DNA of 64,000 nucleotides from Leptoclinus maculatus (taxonomy: Eukaryota; Chordata; Actinopteri; Perciformes; Stichaeidae): positions 184,001-248,000 of the forward strand of contig JAVDOI010000178.1 in NCBI GenBank assembly GCA_032191485.1. The letters are read 5' to 3'. A program made the position numbers and the translations under genes. Numbering within the stretch: position 1 is the first letter of the stretch; every line of letters begins with the position of its first letter. This document shows, in pieces, positions 25,870 to 38,300 of this stretch. The notes beneath the pieces were generated by a model. The model did not search any database. It had not been told where the DNA came from and worked only from the letters and a program-made list of their open reading frames with translations.

Positions 25870-28800
25870 ACCTGCAGTTGCCGCCTCCACCTGCAGGTTA
25901 TTGGCAGACAGCTTAGGCCACGCCTCCACCTACAGCCTCTGCCAGCAACTTCTGCCAGCAACCTGCAGGTGCCGCCTCCACCTGCAGATTCTGGCAGACA
26001 GCTTATGTCACGCCTCCACCTACAGCCTCTGTCAGTAACCTGCAGGTGCAGCCTCCACCTGCAGGTTGCTGGCAGACAGCTTATGTCACGCCTCCACCTA
26101 CAGCCTCTGCCAGCAACCTGCAGGTGCCGCCTCCACCTGCAGATTCTGGCAGACAGCTTAGGTCACGTCTCCACCTACAGCCTCTGCCAGCAACTTCTGC
26201 AAACAGCCTACAGGTGCCGCCTCCACCTGCAGATTCTGGCAAACAGCTTAAGTCATGCCTCCACCTACAGCCTCTGCCAGCAACCTGCAGGTGCCGCCTC
26301 CACCTACAGATTCTGGCAGACAGCTTAAGTCATGCCTCCACCTACAGCCTCTGCCAGCAACCTGCAGGTGCCGCCTCCACCTACAGGTTACTGGCAGACA
26401 GCTTAGGTCAAGTCTCCACCTACAGCCTCTGCCAGCAACTTTTGCCAGCAACCTGCAGGTGCCGCCTCCACCTACAGGTTACTGGCAGGCAGCTTAGGTC
26501 ATGCCTCCACCTAAAGCCTCTCTCAGTAACCTGCAGGTGCAGCCTCCACCTGCAGATTCTGGCAGACAGCTTAGGTCACGCCTCCACCTACAGCCTCTGC
26601 CAGCAACCTGCAGGTGCCGCCTCCACCTACAGGTTACTGGCAGACAGCTTAGGTCAAGTCTCCACCTACAGCCTCTGCCAGCAACTTCTGCCAGTAACCT
26701 GCAGGTGCCGCCTCCACCTGCAGATTCTGGCAGACAGCTTATGTCACGCCTCCACCTACAGCCTCTGTCAGTAACCTGCAGGTGCCGCCTCCACCTGCAG
26801 ATTCTGGCAAACAGCTTAAGTCATGCCTCCACCTACAGCCTCTGCCGGCAACCTGCAGGTGCCGCCTCCACCTACAGGTTACTGGCAGGCAGCTTAGGTC
26901 ATGCCTCCACCTAAAGCCTCTCTCAGTAACCTGCAGGTGCAGCCTCCACCTGCAGATTCTGGCAGACAGCTCAGGTCACGTCTCCACCTACAGCCTCTGC
27001 CAGCAACTTCTGCCAGCAGCCTACAGGTGCCGCCTCCACCTGCAGATTCTGGCAAACAGCTTAAGTCATGCCTCCACCTACAGCCTCTGCCAGCAACCTG
27101 CAGGTGCCGCCTCCACCTACAGATTCTGGCAGACAGCTTAAGTCATGCCTCCACCTACAGCCTCTGCCAGCAACCTGCAGGTGCCGCCTCCACCTACAGG
27201 TTACTGGCAGACAGCTTAGGTCAAGTCTCCACCTACAGCCTCTGCCAGCAACTTCTGCCAGCAACCTGCAGGTGCCGCCTCCACCTGCAGATTCTGGCAG
27301 ACAGCTTATGTCACGCCTCCACCTACAGCCTCTGTCAGTAACCTGCAGGTGCCGCCTCCACCTGCAGATTCTGGCAAACAGCTTAAGTCATGCCTCCACC
27401 TACAGCCTCTGCCGGCAACCTGCAGGTGCCGCCTCCACCTACAGGTTACTGGCAGGCAGCTTAGGTCATGCCTCCACCTAAAGCCTCTCTCAGTAACCTG
27501 CAGGTGCAGCCTCCACCTGCAGATTCTGGCAGACAGCTTAGGTCACGTCTCCACCTACAGCCTCTGCCAGCAACTTCTGCCAGCAGCCTACAGGTGCCGC
27601 CTCCACCTGCAGATTCTGGCAAACAGCTTAAGTCATGCCTCCACCTACAGCCTCTGCCAGCAACCTGCAGGTGCCGCCTCCACCTACAGATTCTGGCAGA
27701 CAGCTTAAGTCATGCCTCCACCTACAGCCTCTGCCAGCAACCTGCAGGTGCCGCCTCCACCTACAGGTTACTGGCAGACAGCTTAGGTCAAGTCTCCACC
27801 TACAGCCTCTGCCAGCAACTTCTGCCAGCAACCTGCAGGTGCCGCCTCCACCTACAGGTTACTGGCAGGCAGCTTAGGTCATGCCTCCACCTAAAGCCTC
27901 TCTCAGTAACCTGCAGGTGCAGCCTCCACCTGCAGATTCTGGCAGACAGCTTAGGTCACGCCTCCACCTACAGCCTCTGTCAGCAACCTGCAGGTGCCGC
28001 CTCCACCTACAGGTTACTGGCAGACAGCTTAGGTCAAGTCTCCACCTACAGCCTCTGCCAGCAACTTCTGCCAGCAGCCTACAGGTGCCGCCTCCACCTG
28101 CAGATTCTGGCAGACAGCTTAGGTCACGCCTCCACCTACAGCCTCTGCCGGCAACCTGCAGTTGCCGCCTCCACCTGCAGGTTATTGGCAGACAGCTTAG
28201 GCCACGCCTCCACCTACAGCCTCTGCCAGCAACTTCTGCCAGCAACCTGCAGGTGCCGCCTCCACCTGCAGATTCTGGCAGACAGCTTATGTCACGCCTC
28301 CACCTACAGCCTCTGCCAGCAACCTGCAGGTGCCGCCTCCACCTGCAGATTCTGGCAGACAGCTTAGGTCACGTCTCCACCTACAGCCTCTGCCAGCAAC
28401 TTCTGCCAGCAGCCTACAGGTGCCGCCTCCACCTGCAGATTCTGGCAAACAGCTTAAGTCATGCCTCCACCTACAGCCTCTGCCAGCAACCTGCAGGTGC
28501 CGCCTCCACCTACAGGTTACTGGCAGACAGCTTATGTCACGCCTCCACCTACAGCCTCTGTCAGTAACCTGCAGGTGCAGCCTCCACCTGCAGATTCTGG
28601 CAGACAGCTTAGGTCACGTCTCCACCTACAGCCTCTGCCAGCAACTTCTGCAAACAGCCTACAGGTGCCGCCTCCACCTGCAGATTCTGGCAAACAGCTT
28701 AAGTCATGCCTCCACCTACAGCCTCTGCCAGCAACCTGCAGGTGCCGCCTCCACCTACAGGTTACTGGCAGACAGCTTAGGTCAAGTCTCCACCTACAGC

Positions 28801-31800
28801 CTCTGCCAGCAACTTCTGCCAGCAACCTGCAGGTGCCGCCTCCACCTACAGGTTACTGGCAGACAGCTTATGTCACGCCTCCACCTACAGCCTCTGCCAG
28901 CAACCTGCAGTTGCCGCCTCCACCTGCAGGTTATTGGCAGACAGCTTAGGCCACGCCTCCACCTACAGCCTCTGCCAGCAACTTCTGCCAGCAACCTGCA
29001 GGTGCCGCCTCCACCTGCAGATTCTGGCAGACAGCTTATGTCACGCCTCCACCTACAGCCTCTGTCAGTAACCTGCAGGTGCAGCCTCCACCTGCAGGTT
29101 GCTGGCAGACAGCTTATGTCACGCCTCCACCTACAGCCTCTGCCAGCAACCTGCAGGTGCCGCCTCCACCTGCAGATTCTGGCAGACAGCTTAGGTCACG
29201 TCTCCACCTACAGCCTCTGCCAGCAACTTCTGCAAACAGCCTACAGGTGCCGCCTCCACCTGCAGATTCTGGCAAACAGCTTAAGTCATGCCTCCACCTA
29301 CAGCCTCTGCCAGCAACCTGCAGGTGCCGCCTCCACCTACAGATTCTGGCAGACAGCTTAAGTCATGCCTCCACCTACAGCCTCTGCCAGCAACCTGCAG
29401 GTGCCGCCTCCACCTACAGGTTACTGGCAGACAGCTTAGGTCAAGTCTCCACCTACAGCCTCTGCCAGCAACTTTTGCCAGCAACCTGCAGGTGCCGCCT
29501 CCACCTACAGGTTACTGGCAGGCAGCTTAGGTCATGCCTCCACCTAAAGCCTCTCTCAGTAACCTGCAGGTGCAGCCTCCACCTGCAGATTCTGGCAGAC
29601 AGCTTAGGTCACGCCTCCACCTACAGCCTCTGCCAGCAACCTGCAGGTGCCGCCTCCACCTACAGGTTACTGGCAGACAGCTTAGGTCAAGTCTCCACCT
29701 ACAGCCTCTGCCAGCAACTTCTGCCAGTAACCTGCAGGTGCCGCCTCCACCTGCAGATTCTGGCAGACAGCTTATGTCACGCCTCCACCTACAGCCTCTG
29801 TCAGTAACCTGCAGGTGCCGCCTCCACCTGCAGATTCTGGCAAACAGCTTAAGTCATGCCTCCACCTACAGCCTCTGCCGGCAACCTGCAGGTGCCGCCT
29901 CCACCTACAGGTTACTGGCAGGCAGCTTAGGTCATGCCTCCACCTAAAGCCTCTCTCAGTAACCTGCAGGTGCAGCCTCCACCTGCAGATTCTGGCAGAC
30001 AGCTCAGGTCACGTCTCCACCTACAGCCTCTGCCAGCAACTTCTGCCAGCAGCCTACAGGTGCCGCCTCCACCTGCAGATTCTGGCAAACAGCTTAAGTC
30101 ATGCCTCCACCTACAGCCTCTGCCAGCAACCTGCAGGTGCCGCCTCCACCTACAGATTCTGGCAGACAGCTTAAGTCATGCCTCCACCTACAGCCTCTGC
30201 CAGCAACCTGCAGGTGCCGCCTCCACCTACAGGTTACTGGCAGACAGCTTAGGTCAAGTCTCCACCTACAGCCTCTGCCAGCAACTTCTGCCAGCAACCT
30301 GCAGGTGCCGCCTCCACCTGCAGATTCTGGCAGACAGCTTATGTCACGCCTCCACCTACAGCCTCTGTCAGTAACCTGCAGGTGCCGCCTCCACCTGCAG
30401 ATTCTGGCAAACAGCTTAAGTCATGCCTCCACCTACAGCCTCTGCCGGCAACCTGCAGGTGCCGCCTCCACCTACAGGTTACTGGCAGGCAGCTTAGGTC
30501 ATGCCTCCACCTAAAGCCTCTCTCAGTAACCTGCAGGTGCAGCCTCCACCTGCAGATTCTGGCAGACAGCTTAGGTCACGTCTCCACCTACAGCCTCTGC
30601 CAGCAACTTCTGCCAGCAGCCTACAGGTGCCGCCTCCACCTGCAGATTCTGGCAAACAGCTTAAGTCATGCCTCCACCTACAGCCTCTGCCAGCAACCTG
30701 CAGGTGCCGCCTCCACCTACAGATTCTGGCAGACAGCTTAAGTCATGCCTCCACCTACAGCCTCTGCCAGCAACCTGCAGGTGCCGCCTCCACCTACAGG
30801 TTACTGGCAGACAGCTTAGGTCAAGTCTCCACCTACAGCCTCTGCCAGCAACTTCTGCCAGCAACCTGCAGGTGCCGCCTCCACCTACAGGTTACTGGCA
30901 GGCAGCTTAGGTCATGCCTCCACCTAAAGCCTCTCTCAGTAACCTGCAGGTGCAGCCTCCATCTGCAGATTCTGGCAGACAGCTTAGGTCACGCCTCCAC
31001 CTACAGCCTCTGTCAGCAACCTGCAGGTGCCGCCTCCACCTACAGGTTACTGGCAGACAGCTTAGGTCAAGTCTCCACCTACAGCCTCTGCCAGCAACTT
31101 CTGCCAGCAGCCTACAGGTGCCGCCTCCACCTGCAGATTCTGGCAGACAGCTTAGGTCACGCCTCCACCTACAGCCTCTGCCGGCAACCTGCAGTTGCCG
31201 CCTCCACCTGCAGGTTATTGGCAGACAGCTTAGGCCACGCCTCCACCTACAGCCTCTGCCAGCAACTTCTGCCAGCAACCTGCAGGTGCCGCCTCCACCT
31301 GCAGATTCTGGCAGACAGCTTATGTCACGCCTCCACCTACAGCCTCTGCCAGCAACCTGCAGGTGCCGCCTCCACCTGCAGATTCTGGCAGACAGCTTAG
31401 GTCACGTCTCCACCTACAGCCTCTGCCAGCAACTTCTGCCAGCAGCCTACAGGTGCCGCCTCCACCTGCAGATTCTGGCAAACAGCTTAAGTCATGCCTC
31501 CACCTACAGCCTCTGCCAGCAACCTGCAGGTGCCGCCTCCACCTACAGGTTACTGGCAGACAGCTTATGTCACGCCTCCACCTACAGCCTCTGTCAGTAA
31601 CCTGCAGGTGCAGCCTCCACCTGCAGATTCTGGCAGACAGCTTAGGTCACGTCTCCACCTACAGCCTCTGCCAGCAACTTCTGCAAACAGCCTACAGGTG
31701 CCGCCTCCACCTGCAGATTCTGGCAAACAGCTTAAGTCATGCCTCCACCTACAGCCTCTGCCAGCAACCTGCAGGTGCCGCCTCCACCTACAGGTTACTG

Positions 31801-31928
31801 GCAGACAGCTTAGGTCAAGTCTCCACCTACAGCCTCTGCCAGCAACTTCTGCCAGCAACCTGCAGGTGCCGCCTCCACCTACAGGTTACTGGCAGACAGC
31901 TTATGTCACGCCTCCACCTACAGCCTCT
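25870..31928 (+). repeat. Two tandem copies of a 3033-bp higher-order repeat
   Basis: This is the longest adjacent duplication found. Blocks at 26046, 26501, 27468, 27881 and 28330 recur at 29079, 29534, 30501, 30914 and 31363, all shifted by 3033 bp. Only scattered changes separate the copies (for example CCATCTGCAG near 30960). The shared rare base in CAACTTTTGCC is at 26442 and 29475. Both copies also share a GCTCAGGTCACG variant (near 26970 and 30003). Confidence 0.85.
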
Positions 31929-32529
31929 GTCAGTAACCTGCAGGTGCCGCCTCCACCTGCAGATTCTGGCAAACAGCTTAAGTCATGCCTCCACCTACAG
32001 CCTCTGCCGGCAACCTGCAGGTGCCGCCTCCACCTACAGGTTACTGGCAGGCAGCTTAGGTCATGCCTCCACCTAAAGCCTCTCTCAGTAACCTGCAGGT
32101 GCAGCCTCCACCTGCAGATTCTGGCAGACAGCTTAGGTCACGCCTCCACCTACAGCCTCTGCCGGCAACCTGCAGTTGCCGCCTCCACCTGCAGGTTACT
32201 GGCAGACAGCTTAGGTCACGTCTCCACCTACAGCCTCTGCCAGCAACTTCTGCCAGCAACCTACAGGTGCCGCCTCCACCTGCAGATTCTGGCAGACAGC
32301 TTAAGTCATGCCTCCACCTACAGCCTCTGCCAGCAACCTGCAGGTGCCGCCTCCACCTACAGGTTACTGGCAGACAGCTTAGGTCAAGTCTCCACCTACA
32401 GCCTCTGCCAGCAACTTCTGCCAGCAACCTGCAGGTGCCGCCTCCACCTGCAGATTCTGGCAGACAGCTTATGTCACGCCTCCACCTACAGCCTCTGTCA
32501 GTAACCTGCAGGTGCAGCCTCCACCTGCA

Positions 32530-35315
32530 GGTTGCTGGCAGACAGCTTATGTCACGCCTCCACCTACAGCCTCTGTCAGTAACCTGCAGGTGCAGCCTCC
32601 ACCTGCAGGTTGCTGGCAGACAGCTTATGTCACGCCTCCACCTACAGCCTCTGCCAGCAACTTCTGCCAGCAACCTACAGGTGCCGCCTCCACCTGCAGA
32701 TTCTGGCAGACAGCTTAAGTCATGCCTCCACCTACAGCCTCTGCCAGCAACCTGCAGGTGCCGCCTCCACCTGCAGATTCTGGCAGACAGCTTAGGTCAC
32801 GTCTCCACCTACAGCCTCTGCCAGCAACTTCTGCCAGCAGCCTACAGGTGCCGCCTCCACCTGCAGATTTTGGCAAACAGCTTAAGTCATGCCTCCACCT
32901 ACAGCCTCTGCCAGCAACCTGCAGGTGCCGCCTCCACCTACAGATTCTGGCAGACAGCTTAAGTCATGCCTCCACCTACAGCCTCTGCCAGCAACCTGCA
33001 GGTGCCGCCTCCACCTACAGGTTACTGGCAGACAGCTTAGGTCAAGTCTCCACCTACAGCCTCTGCCAGCAACTTCTGCCAGCAACCTGCAGGTGCCGCC
33101 TCCACCTACAGGTTACTGGCAGGCAGCTTAGGTCATGCCTCCACCTAAAGCCTCTCTCAGTAACCTGCAGGTGCAGCCTCCACCTGCAGATTCTGGCAGA
33201 CAGCTTAGGTCACGCCTCCACCTACAGCCTCTGCCAGCAACCTGCAGGTGCCGCCTCCACCTACAGGTTATTGGCAGACAGCTTAGGTCAAGTCTCCACC
33301 TACAGCCTCTGCCAGCAACTTCTGCCAGTAACCTGCAGGTGCCGCCTCCACCTGCAGATTCTGGCAAACAGCTTAAGTCATGCCTCCACCTACAGCCTCT
33401 GCCGGCAACCTGCAGGTGCCGCCTCCACCTACAGGTTACTGGCAGGCAGCTTAGGTCATGCCTCCACCTAAAGCCTCTCTCAGTAACCTGCAGGTGCAGC
33501 CTCCACCTGCAGATTCTGGCAGACAGCTTAGGTCACGCCTCCACCTACAGCCTCTGCCGGCAACCTGCAGTTGCCGCCTCCACCTGCAGGTTACTGACAG
33601 ACAGCTTAGGTCACATCTCCACCTACAGCCTCTGCCAGCAACTTCTGCCAGCAACCTACAGGTGCCGCCTCCACCTGCAGATTCTGGCAGACAGCTTAAG
33701 TCATGCCTCCACCTACAGCCTCTGCCAGCAACCTGCAGGTGCCGCCTCCACCTACAGGTTACTGGCAGACAGCTTAGGTCAAGTCTCCACCTACAGCCTC
33801 TGCCAGCAACTTCTGCCAGCAACCTGCAGGTGCCGCCTCCACCTGCAGATTCTGGCAGACAGCTTATGTCACGCCTCCACCTACAGCCTCTGTCAGTAAC
33901 CTGCAGGTGCAGCCTCCACCTGCAGGTTGCTGGCAGACAGCTTATGTCACGCCTCCACCGACAGCCTCTGCCAGCAACCTGCAGGTGCCGCCTCCACCTG
34001 CAGATTCTGGAAGACAGCTTAGGTCACGTCTCCACCTACAGCCTCTGCCAGCAACTTCTGCCAGCAACCTACAGGTGCCGCCTCCACCTGCAGATTCTGG
34101 CAGACAGCTTAAGTCATGCCTCCACCTACAGCCTCTGCCAGCAACCTGCAGGTGCCGCCTCCACCTGCAGATTCTGGCAGACAGCTTAGGTCACGTCTCC
34201 ACCTACAGCCTCTGCCAGCAACTTCTGCCAGCAGCCTACAGGTGCCGCCTCCACCTGCAGATTCTGGCAAACAGCTTAAGTCATGCCTCCACCTACAGCC
34301 TCTGCCAGCAACCTGCAGGTGCCGCCTCCACCTACAGATTCTGGCAGACAGCTTAAGTCATGCCTCCACCTACAGCCTCTGCCAGCAACCTGCAGGTGCC
34401 GCCTCCACCTACAGGTTACTGGCAGACAGCTTAGGTCAAGTCTCCACCTACAGCCTCTGCCAGCAACTTCTGCCAGCAACCTGCAGGTGCCGCCTCCACC
34501 TACAGGTTACTGGCAGGCAGCTTAGGTCATGCCTCCACCTAAAGCCTCTCTCAGTAACCTGCAGGTGCAGCCTCCACCTGCAGATTCTGGCAGACAGCTT
34601 AGGTCACGCCTCCACCTACAGCCTCTGCCAGCAACCTGCAGGTGCCGCCTCCACCTACAGGTTACTGGCAGACAGCTTAGGTCAAGTCTCCACCTACAGC
34701 CTCTGCCAGCAACTTCTGCCAGTAACCTGCAGGTGCCGCCTCCACCTGCAGATTCTGGCAAACAGCTTAAGTCATGCCTCCACCTACAGCCTCTGCCGGC
34801 AACCTGCAGGTGCCGCCTCCACCTACAGGTTACTGGCAGGCAGCTTAGGTCATGCCTCCACCTAAAGCCTCTCTCAGTAACCTGCAGGTGCAGCCTCCAC
34901 CTGCAGATTCTGGCAGACAGCTTAGGTCACGCCTCCACCTACAGCCTCTGCCGGCAACCTGCAGTTGCCGCCTCCACCTGCAGGTTACTGGCAGACAGCT
35001 TAGGTCACATCTCCACCTACAGCCTCTGCCAGCAACTTCTGCCAGCAACCTACAGGTGCCGCCTCCACCTGCAGATTCTGGCAGACAGCTTAAGTCATGC
35101 CTCCACCTACAGCCTCTGCCAGCAACCTGCAGGTGCCGCCTCCACCTACAGGTTACTGGCAGACAGCTTAGGTCAAGTCTCCACCTACAGCCTCTGCCAG
35201 CAACTTCTGCCAGCAACCTGCAGGTGCCGCCTCCACCTGCAGATTCTGGCAGACAGCTTATGTCACGCCTCCACCTACAGCCTCTGTCAGTAACCTGCAG
35301 GTGCAGCCTCCACCT
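32530..35315 (+). repeat. Two tandem copies of a 1394-bp higher-order repeat
   Basis: Units at 32722, 32889, 33135 and 33458 recur at 34116, 34283, 34529 and 34852, shifted by 1394 bp. The first copy has two private changes (GGTTATTGG near 33268, TTACTGACAG near 33593). The left limit is approximate. Confidence 0.75.
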
Positions 35316-38300
35316 GCAGATTCTGGCAGACAGCTTAAGTCATGCCTCCACCTACAGCCTCTGCCAGCAACCTGCAGGTGCCGCCTCCACCTGCAGATTC
35401 TGGCAGACAGCTTAGGTCACGTCTCCACCTACAGCCTCTGCCAGCAACTTCTGCCAGCAGCCTACAGGTGCCGCCTCCACCTGCAGATTCTGGCAAACAG
35501 CTTAAGTCATGCCTCCACCTACAGCCTCTGCCAGCAACCTGCAGGTGCCGCCTCCACCTACAGATTCTGGCAGACAGCTTAAGTCATGCCTCCACCTACA
35601 GCCTCTGCCAGCAACCTGCAGGTGCCGCCTCCACCTACAGGTTACTGGCAGACAGCTTAGGTCAAGTCTCCACCTACAGCCTCTGCCAGCAACTTCTGCC
35701 AGCAACCTGCAGGTGCCGCCTCCACCTACAGGTTACTGGCAGGCAGCTTAGGTCATGCCTCCACCTAAAGCCTCTCTCAGTAACCTGCAGGTGCAGCCTC
35801 CACCTGCAGATTCTGGCAGACAGCTTAGGTCACGCCTCCACCTACAGCCTCTGCCAGCAACCTGCAGGTGCCGCCTCCACCTACAGGTTACTGGCAGACA
35901 GCTTAGGTCAAGTCTCCACCTACAGCCTCTGCCAGCAACTTCTGCCAGTAACCTGCAGGTGCCGCCTCCACCTGCAGATTCTGGCAGACAGCTTATGTCA
36001 CGCCTCCACCTACAGCCTCTGTCAGTAACCTGCAGGTGCCGCCTCCACCTGCAGATTCTGGCAAACAGCTTAAGTCATGCCTCCACCTACAGCCTCTGCC
36101 GGCAACCTGCAAGTGCCACCTCCACCTACAGGTTACTGGCAGGCAGCTTAGGTCATGCCTCCACCTAAAGCCTCTCTCAGTAACCTGCAGGTGCAGCCTC
36201 CACCTGCAGATTCTGGCAAACAGCTTAGGTCACGCCTCCACCTACAGCCTCTGCCGGCAACCTGCAGTTGCCGCCTCCACCTGCAGGTTACTGGCAGACA
36301 GCTTAGGTTACGTCTCCACCTACAGCCTCTGCCAGCAACTTCTGCCAGCAACCTACAGGTGCCGCCTCCACCTGCAGATTCTGGCAGACAGCTTAAGTCA
36401 CGCCTCCACCTACAGCCTCTGCCAGCAACCTGCAGGTGCCGCCTCCACCTACAGGTTACTGGCAGACAGCTTAGGTCAAGTCTCCACCTACAGCCTCTGC
36501 CAGCAACTTCTGCCAGCAACCTGCAGGTGCCGCCTCCACCTGCAGATTCTGGCAGACAGCTTATGTCACGCCTCCACCTACAGCCTCTGTCAGTAACCTG
36601 CAGGTGCAGCCTCCACCTGCAGGTTGCTGGCAGACAGCTTATGTCACGCCTCCACCGACAGCCTCTGCCAGCAACCTGCAGGTGCCGCCTCCACCTGCAG
36701 ATTCTGGAAGACAGCTTAGGTCACGTCTCCACCTACAGCCTCTGCCAGCAACTTCTGCCAGCAACCTACAGGTGCCGCCTCCACCTGCAGATTCTGGCAG
36801 ACAGCTTAAGTCATGCCTCCACCTACAGCCTCTGCCAGCAACCTGCAGGTGCCGCCTCCACCTGCAGATTCTGGCAGACAGCTTAGGTCACGTCTCCACC
36901 TACAGCCTCTGCCAGCAACTTCTGCCAGCAGCCTACAGGTGCCGCCTCCACCTGCAGATTCTGGCAAACAGCTTAAGTCATGCCTCCACCTACAGCCTCT
37001 GCCGGCAACCTGCAGGTGCCGCCTCCACCTACAGGTTACTGGCAGGCAGCTTAGGTCATGCCTCCACCTAAAGCCTCTCTCAGTAACCTGCAGGTGCAGC
37101 CTCCACCTGCAGATTCTGGCAGACAGCTTAGGTCACGCCTCCACCTACAGCCTCTGCCAGCAACCTGCAGGTACCGCCTCCACCTACAGGTTACTGGCAG
37201 ACAGCTTAGGTCAAGTCTCCACCTACAGCCTCTGCCAGCAACTTCTGCCAGCAACCTGCAGGTGCCGCCTCCACCTGCAGATTCTGGCAGACAGCTTATG
37301 TCACGCCTCCACCTACAGCCTCTGTCAGTAACCTGCAGGTGCAGCCTCCACCTGCAGGTTGCTGGCAGACAGCTTATGTCACGCCTCCACCTACAGCCTC
37401 TGCCGGCAACCTGCAGTTGCCGCCTCCACCTGCAGGCTATTGGCAGACAGCTTAGGCCACGCCTCCACCTACAGCCTCTGCCAGCAACTTCTGCCAGCAA
37501 CCTGCAGGTGCCGCCTCCACCTGCAGATTCTGGCAGACAGCTTACGTCACGCCTCCACCTACAGCCTCTGTCAGTAACCTGCAGGTGCAGCCTCCACCTG
37601 CAGGCTGCTGGCAGACAGCTTATGTCACGCCTCCACCTACAGCCTCTGCCAGCAACCTGCAGGTGCCGCCTCCACCTGCAGATTCTGGCAGACAGCTTAG
37701 GTCACGCCTCCACCTACAGCCTCTGCCAGCAACCTGCAGGTGCCGCCTCCACCTACAGGTTACTGGCAGACAGCTTAGGTCAAGTCTCCACCTACAGCCT
37801 CTGCCAGCAACTTCTGCCAGCAACCTGCAGGTGCCGCCTCCACCTACAGGTTACTGGCAGGCAGCTTAGGTCATGCCTCCACCTAAAGCCTCTCTCAGTA
37901 ACCTGCAGGTGCAGCCTCCACCTGCAGATTCTGGCAGACAGCTTAGGTCACGCCTCCACCTACAGCCTCTGCCAGCAACCTGCAGGTGCCGCCTCCACCT
38001 ACAGGTTACTGGCAGACAGCTTAGGTCAAGTCTCCACCTACAGCCTCTGCCAGCAACTTCTGCCAGTAACCTGCAGGTGCCGCCTCCACCTGCAGATTCT
38101 GGCAAACAGCTTAAGTCATGCCTCCACCTACAGCCTCTGCCGGCAACCTGCAGGTGCCGCCTCCACCTACAGGTTACTGGCAGGCAGCTTAGGTCATGCC
38201 TCCACCTAAAGCCTCTCTCAGTAACCTGCAGGTGCAGCCTCCACCTGCAGATTCTGGCAGACAGCTTAGGTCACGCCTCCACCTACAGCCTCTGCCGGCA

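Noticed and set aside
37542..37549. CRE-like TTACGTCA
   Set aside because: It is a single T to C change in one unit (CTTATGTCA to CTTACGTCA). One chance match in a large array is not evidence of a regulatory site.
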